Assembly (NCBI GenBank): GCA_003141415.1
Contig: PLLX01000228.1
Location: 1-35,757, forward strand
Reading direction: 5' to 3'
DNA: 35,757 nt
Source: Bacteroidales bacterium
GTDB lineage: Bacteria > Bacteroidota > Bacteroidia > Bacteroidales > VadinHA17
The notes below the pieces were generated by a model. The model did no database searches. It was given only the letters and a program-made list of their open reading frames with translations, and was not told where the DNA came from. Within the stretch, counting starts at the first letter, position 1. Each line of letters starts with the position of its first letter. Shown here piece after piece: positions 31,579 through 35,757 of this stretch. The position numbers and the translations under genes are program-made.

Positions 31579-34200
31579 ATGAAAAATAAAGTCATTTATA
31601 CTATTATTATTAGCATGATTGTTATGGCTTGTACCACCAGACAGCAATCAAAAGAAAGCACTGATATACCAAAGGAGTGGAAATTTCACACCGGCGATAA
31701 TCCTGAATATTCAAAATCTGGCTTTGATGATCATTCATGGAAAGTAATTCAGACAGGAAATCCGTGGGAAACTCAGGGTTATGCTGATTTTGACGGAATT
31801 GCATGGTATCGTACCCGCATTGTGATATCTTCCTCACTTAAAAAGGCCAACTCTTTTGTAAAAGCAGTCCGTATTTCATTGGGCAAGATTGATGATAATG
31901 AGGAAACTTATATCAATGGAAAGAAGATAGGGGAAACTAACGGTTGGGATATACAGAGGGTGTATCTTATACCTTATGATATAATTAATTGGGACAAAGA
32001 AAATATCATAGCTGTAAGGGTGAATGACTCCGGTGGTGATGGTGGAATGTATGACGGTCCTTATTCGATTGACGATCCGATGCTTTCAGATAATATTACT
32101 ATTAAAACAAACGATAAACCATCTGAATTCACTTCAGCCGGAGCTACTGAAATTAATAAAACCTTGCTTTTCAATTTCAAAATCCCTGTGGAAAAACTGG
32201 GAGGTACAATAAAGGTTAAGGTTTATGAACCTAAAAGCAAGATTGTTGTCTTTCAAAAAGAAGATAACATTGCGATTGGTAATAAAGCTGACACAACTTA
32301 TAGTGTTAATGTAAATGTAAAAAAAACCGGCAGTTACAAAATTGATTATTATTTTTTCTCAAAATTCTTTGCAGATACATTGAAATACAGTACACTTTTC
32401 TCATACATGAAAGCTCCCCGGATTGATGAAAAGCTGGAGTATCCCATAGTGAAGCTCGCTATCCCTGGTAAATCCAGTCCGTTTGCATTAGAAAACATTA
32501 AACTCAACGGGTACTTGAATGATCGAGTTAAAGCAAACCTTGTTCAACGATTGCTCAAGATAGATGAGACCGGCATATTGGAGTGTTATTACAACCGCCC
32601 AGGAAAACAAACCTGGGTTGGAGAATATGTCGGAAAATATCTTCATGCAGCTAGTCGTGCATGGCGTTTTTCAAAAAATGAGCAATTAAAAGCCCAAATG
32701 GACAGAATCGTTGATATATTATTAGCATGTCAAAATGAAGATGGTTACCTGGGAACCTATTTACCTGCCTATTATTGGACAGATTGGGATGTTTGGGCAC
32801 ATAAATACAACTTGCTGGGGTTATTGAGCTATTATTCGGCTACTGGTTATAAACCAGCATTGGATGCATCGATAAAAATGGGTGATCTGCTATGCAGAAC
32901 TTTTGGAGAAAAGAAAGGGCAACTGAATATTATTGAATCCTCTCCGCATGTAGGAATGGCTTCGACGAGTGTGCTCGAACCAATGACTGAGTTATACCGT
33001 TATACCGGCGATAAAAAGTACCTCGATTTTTGTTATTATATCCTGAAGGCTTATGATTATAAGAATGGGCCTAAAATTATTTCCAGCTTGACTACTATCG
33101 GTAAGGTTAATAAAATTGCTGACGCAAAGGCTTATGAAATGATGTCGAATCTTACCGGTATTGTAAAAATGTATCAATTGACAGGTGATAAAAAGTTATT
33201 AAAAGCCGCTGAGAATGCATGGAAAGATATTTCAACCTATAGACTTTATATCACAGGAACATCTAGCAAGGGGGAAATATTTCAGGAAGATTTTGTTTTG
33301 CCTGCCAGTAATGATGTTAACATGGGTGAAGGTTGCGTAACTACTACATGGCTGCAATTCAGTCAGGCACTTTATAATCTGACAGGCGAATCAAAATATA
33401 TTGACGAAATTGAAAAAACTATCTACAACCATTTATTGGCTGCCGAAAACCCTCAGACAGGATGCGTTAGCTATTACACTGCCTTGCAGGGTAAAAAACC
33501 ATACCGTTGCACAATTTACGGACATTGTTGCCTGGCAAGTGTTCCCAGGGGCATTGCTGCAATTCCCGAACTGACTTATACAAAAAATACAGATAATGGA
33601 TTCAGTATTAACTTATATACTGCAGGGAAAATAGCAGATAAGATTTTAACTAAAAATGGTAAAGAAGTTCCAGTTGAATGCACAATTGATTCAAAATTTC
33701 CGGAGGAAGGACTTGTAATTATTACAATGAATCTGAGTGTGAAAACTAATTTCAGATTGGCTTTGCATGTGCCTGCCTGGTGCAAGAACTTTAGGGTCAG
33801 TGTTGACGGCAGGAGATTAGACGGGATACCCGGACAATATCTTAACATTGAGCAAACATGGAATACAAAATCAACTGTTTTGGTTTCATTCGATATGAAT
33901 CCACAGGTTTTGGATGGAGGGAAAAGTTACCCAGGTTATATTGCCGTCAAAATTGGACCACAGGCGTTGGCAGTCGACCAAGCGTTGAATCCTGAATTCA
34001 CAGATCTTGATAACATAACAACGAATTCACCTGTCCTTAAGTCATTATCAAAAACATTGCTTCCAAAGGGTTGGGTTGGTTCTCAGATATATAACATGAA
34101 AGCATTTTACAATGGAAGACCTGTTGAGTTGAAACTGGTCCCCTTTGCTGATGCCGGTCAGACTGATGGTGATGTCAGAGTGTGGATTAAAAAGAATTAA
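31579..34200 (+). CDS. GH127-type glycosidase lipoprotein (beta-L-arabinofuranosidase-like)
   Basis: 873 residues. A lipoprotein signal with lipobox MIVMAC puts it on a membrane surface. Residues about 30-175 form a GH2-like sugar-binding beta-sandwich (FDDHSWKVIQTGNPWETQGY). The catalytic DUF1680/GH127 part (about 300-800) is an alpha-barrel with QNEDGYLGTY. The metal/thiol site characteristic of Bifidobacterium HypBA1 is recognisable: E566 (KGEIF), E584 and C586 (GEGC), C644 and the pair C650-C651 (GHCC). The family hydrolyses beta-L-arabinofuranosides, but substrates vary across GH127/GH146. No SusC/SusD pair is in view, so it is a lone enzyme here. Confidence 0.87.
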   Translation: MKNKVIYTIIISMIVMACTTRQQSKESTDIPKEWKFHTGDNPEYSKSGFDDHSWKVIQTGNPWETQGYADFDGIAWYRTRIVISSSLKKANSFVKAVRISLGKIDDNEETYINGKKIGETNGWDIQRVYLIPYDIINWDKENIIAVRVNDSGGDGGMYDGPYSIDDPMLSDNITIKTNDKPSEFTSAGATEINKTLLFNFKIPVEKLGGTIKVKVYEPKSKIVVFQKEDNIAIGNKADTTYSVNVNVKKTGSYKIDYYFFSKFFADTLKYSTLFSYMKAPRIDEKLEYPIVKLAIPGKSSPFALENIKLNGYLNDRVKANLVQRLLKIDETGILECYYNRPGKQTWVGEYVGKYLHAASRAWRFSKNEQLKAQMDRIVDILLACQNEDGYLGTYLPAYYWTDWDVWAHKYNLLGLLSYYSATGYKPALDASIKMGDLLCRTFGEKKGQLNIIESSPHVGMASTSVLEPMTELYRYTGDKKYLDFCYYILKAYDYKNGPKIISSLTTIGKVNKIADAKAYEMMSNLTGIVKMYQLTGDKKLLKAAENAWKDISTYRLYITGTSSKGEIFQEDFVLPASNDVNMGEGCVTTTWLQFSQALYNLTGESKYIDEIEKTIYNHLLAAENPQTGCVSYYTALQGKKPYRCTIYGHCCLASVPRGIAAIPELTYTKNTDNGFSINLYTAGKIADKILTKNGKEVPVECTIDSKFPEEGLVIITMNLSVKTNFRLALHVPAWCKNFRVSVDGRRLDGIPGQYLNIEQTWNTKSTVLVSFDMNPQVLDGGKSYPGYIAVKIGPQALAVDQALNPEFTDLDNITTNSPVLKSLSKTLLPKGWVGSQIYNMKAFYNGRPVELKLVPFADAGQTDGDVRVWIKKN

Positions 34201-34210
34201 GTCTCTCTAA

Positions 34211-34350
34211 AAGTGGAAAAGCCAGGTCCTTGACCACTTTCTGCCGGATCATATTGACCACCAAAAACCGGAGTTAAATATATGTTGTTTGGTTATGAAT
34301 GTTAAGTGTAATCTTACCGACTTTCATAGTAGTCAAATTAGATCAGATCT
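34211..34350 (+). repeat. IS21-end-like interspersed repeat, copy 3
   Basis: Begins 11 bases after the glycosidase stop: GTGGAAAAGCCAGG, CTTGACCACTTTCTGCCGG, ATATTGACCACC, AAACCGGAGTTAAATA, then ATGTTAAGTGTAATCTTACC. A hairpin (AACCTCTG 34354-34361 with CAGAGGTT 34372-34379) follows, without a U-run. The rest of the gap to 34553 shows no gene. Confidence 0.65.
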
Positions 34351-34553
34351 CACAACCTCTGTAGATATCTGCAGAGGTTATAAGTACAATTACCATTTTT
34401 AAGCTGTTTTGAAGCCATCATTCATGAGAATCCAAGTTCCACACTTCATTATTATTTATTCTCCTAATTACTAAATGATTTATTGATTAGTGTGAATTAT
34501 TTGTTGATCTTTGATATAGGTTAAATAGAAGTGTTATTTTAAATTTTAAACTT

Positions 34554-34766
34554 ATGAAAGCATTAATAAAAGCATTTATCTGGATTGCATGGATTTCTTC
34601 AGCAATTGCAGTCGCGTTTGTCATTTTAGGAACAATTCAAGGTTTTTTCGGGAGATTGGCACACGGAACGGAGATAATAAAATATTTTCATGTTGCTAAC
34701 AGCTTCTTTCTTCTGGCAATTGTTTCACTTCTTTTTCTTCATTTAGGTCAGCATAAACAGGAATAA
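34554..34766 (+). CDS. Small two-helix membrane protein (70 aa)
   Basis: 70 residues with two hydrophobic segments (about 5-27 and 47-63). The loop between them, RLAHGTEIIKYFHVAN, and the end LFLHLGQHKQE contain several histidines. No family is recognised. The histidines placed near membrane faces could bind heme or metal, but that is only suggestive. It stands alone between two repeat copies, with clear start and stop and Bacteroidota-like AT-rich upstream sequence. Confidence 0.55.
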   Translation: MKALIKAFIWIAWISSAIAVAFVILGTIQGFFGRLAHGTEIIKYFHVANSFFLLAIVSLLFLHLGQHKQE

Positions 34767-34941
34767 GTCATTTATTTATTGATGGAGTATAATATTACCA
34801 ACCTTGTAAAATTGCCAGCATCCATTCTTCATTAATTTGCCATCCAAAATTGAAAGGCTTTATGATAGTTGGAGTGGTAGTGGCTTTTTTTCGTTTGAAC
34901 AATAATCCCATTCTGGAAGATTAGGATTCCATTCATCTATT

Positions 34942-35084
34942 TGTAAAAGCGAGTGCCTTTGACCAAAGTTGGCCGAAATAAACTGACCATCCATGGTTGG
35001 AGCTAAATGCTTGTTGTTTTGTTCTGTATGTTAAGTGTAATCTTGGCAGTCAAAAGGGATCAAGTTGTCCGGCTTTTGCATTTA
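34942..35084 (+). repeat. IS21-end-like interspersed repeat, copy 4
   Basis: GTAAAAGCGAGTGCCTTTGA, CCAAAGTTGGCCGAAATAAA, CTGACCATCC, then TTGTTGTTTTG, ATGTTAAGTGTAATCTTGGC and AAGTTGTCCGGCTTTTG. It is the longest match together with copy 3 and lies in the 435-base gap (34767-35201) that otherwise has no gene. Confidence 0.65.
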
Positions 35085-35201
35085 TAGAGCAATACCAATA
35101 CCTAATAATTAATTCAACAAATAAAATAAAAAATAAGTAGGTCGTTAAACCTTATTAGCTTTCTAATATCAAAGAGATAAATAACTATAAAACAAGATAA
35201 A

Positions 35202-35672
35202 ATGAAAACAATAATTAAACCAGCAATAACAATCCTGCTTGGAATAGTTTTTTCGGGTAGTATCGTGATTGCGCAGGAACAAATTCAATCTGATCAACCA
35301 ATTCAGGGGACACAGATGAAGAAACCAGTTTTGACAAAAGAACAGAAAGCCATGTTAAAAAATGATCTCCAAAAAAGAAAAGAGTTAAGGGAAGCTTTCA
35401 AGGCCTCTCTTACGCAGGAACAAGAAAACATGCTTACCGATCCACCACGGGTGATGCCTTCAGACAGGATAAAAGCATTCAGAGCATCTCTGACAGATCA
35501 GCAGGTTAATATGATAAAAACCAGACAGCAGGAAATAAAGGTTATGAAAGACGAGTTTAGGTCAACTCTGACAGCCGATCAAAAGATGCAATTAAGAAAG
35601 ATGGCAGTCAGCAGGGTCACTATGAACAGGGCTCTTTTTAGGCATGATTTTACCAATTTTCGTTTTATTTAA
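35202..35672 (+). CDS. Secreted LTxxQ-motif protein (Spy/CpxP-like)
   Basis: 156 residues. A signal peptide (about 1-25, ending VIAQ) is followed by a charged helical domain with four LTxxQ motifs: LTKEQ, LTQEQ, LTDQQ and LTADQ. The last three sit in a repeated unit (F-(K/R)-x-(S/T)-LT-x-x-Q) about 46 residues apart. LTxxQ motifs define the CpxP/Spy group of periplasmic chaperones and stress sensors, which bind unfolded proteins or metals. A chaperone-like role in the periplasm is likely by analogy, though the length and repeat layout differ from E. coli Spy. Confidence 0.7.
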   Translation: MKTIIKPAITILLGIVFSGSIVIAQEQIQSDQPIQGTQMKKPVLTKEQKAMLKNDLQKRKELREAFKASLTQEQENMLTDPPRVMPSDRIKAFRASLTDQQVNMIKTRQQEIKVMKDEFRSTLTADQKMQLRKMAVSRVTMNRALFRHDFTNFRFI

Positions 35673-35757
35673 TAGATGAGAATCAATAAATAATGAACAA
35701 TATTTTTAAAAATTTATTAGTCCTGTATTAAACCTTGGAACTGCTACTTTTATCCGG

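Noticed and set aside
29614-35084. Complete IS21 insertion sequence or CRISPR array
   Set aside because: No istA/istB-like frames between the copies, and the copies are far apart with genes rather than spacers between them.

Overview
This window reads as a chromosomal segment of a Bacteroidota bacterium, probably a free-living Bacteroidales/Marinilabiliales-type organism. The grounds are low G+C, almost no Shine-Dalgarno sequences, several promoters fitting the Bacteroidota consensus (TTTG, about 19-20 nt, TAnnTTTG), and family content: an outer-membrane beta-barrel of the PorT-like class, a GH127 lipoprotein, a Tat-exported Gfo/Idh/MocA oxidoreductase, glutaminyl-tRNA synthetase and an IS21-like repeat. 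The species cannot be named from the sequence.

Layout. (1) 1-5.5 kb, plus strand: the tail of an unknown gene, an OmpA-domain protein, a membrane coiled-coil protein with three 96-residue repeats, a CheB-CheR-PAS protein and a stand-alone PAS protein. No kinase domain is present. (2) 5.6-16 kb, minus strand: a 55-aa membrane protein, then an operon-like block read as glgP, HAD hydrolase, ackA, phosphoketolase, rpiB, class I aldolase, preceded by two universal stress protein genes. It looks like a module that breaks stored glucan down through phosphoketolase to acetyl-phosphate, with ATP made by acetate kinase. (3) 16.5-20.4 kb, minus strand: two overlapping ABC exporter half-transporters whose nucleotide sites are degenerate in a complementary way (heterodimer), and folB. 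(4) 20.5-23.5 kb, plus strand: a membrane protein with a winged-helix regulator behind a palindromic operator-like promoter, then glnS and its terminator.

(5) 23.55-28.27 kb: tRNA-Gln(CUG) followed by a decayed integrative element. The 3' half of the tRNA is repeated at 28136-28239. Tandem TTGCYAGG-type repeats lie by both ends, and a short integrase-like C-terminal remnant lies inside. The cargo is AT-rich and on the minus strand: a DUF4160/DUF2442 pair, two paralogous membrane-anchored proteins, and an XRE regulator leading two paralogous multi-pass membrane proteins. The distal tRNA copy is interrupted by a small palindromic element that has a second copy about 130 bp away.

(6) 28.6-35.7 kb: an lmo0937-type 51-aa membrane protein, an outer-membrane beta-barrel, a Gfo/Idh/MocA oxidoreductase and a GH127-type glycosidase in divergent orientation, a 70-aa membrane protein and a secreted LTxxQ-motif protein. 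Four diverged copies of one non-coding repeat, resembling IS21-family ends, sit in the gaps between these genes, all in the same orientation.

The most unusual parts are the tRNA-Gln element with its repeats and paralogous cargo, the repeat family punctuating 29.6-35.1 kb, and the sensory CheB-CheR/PAS pair without a kinase. No CRISPR array, rRNA or intact transposase was seen.
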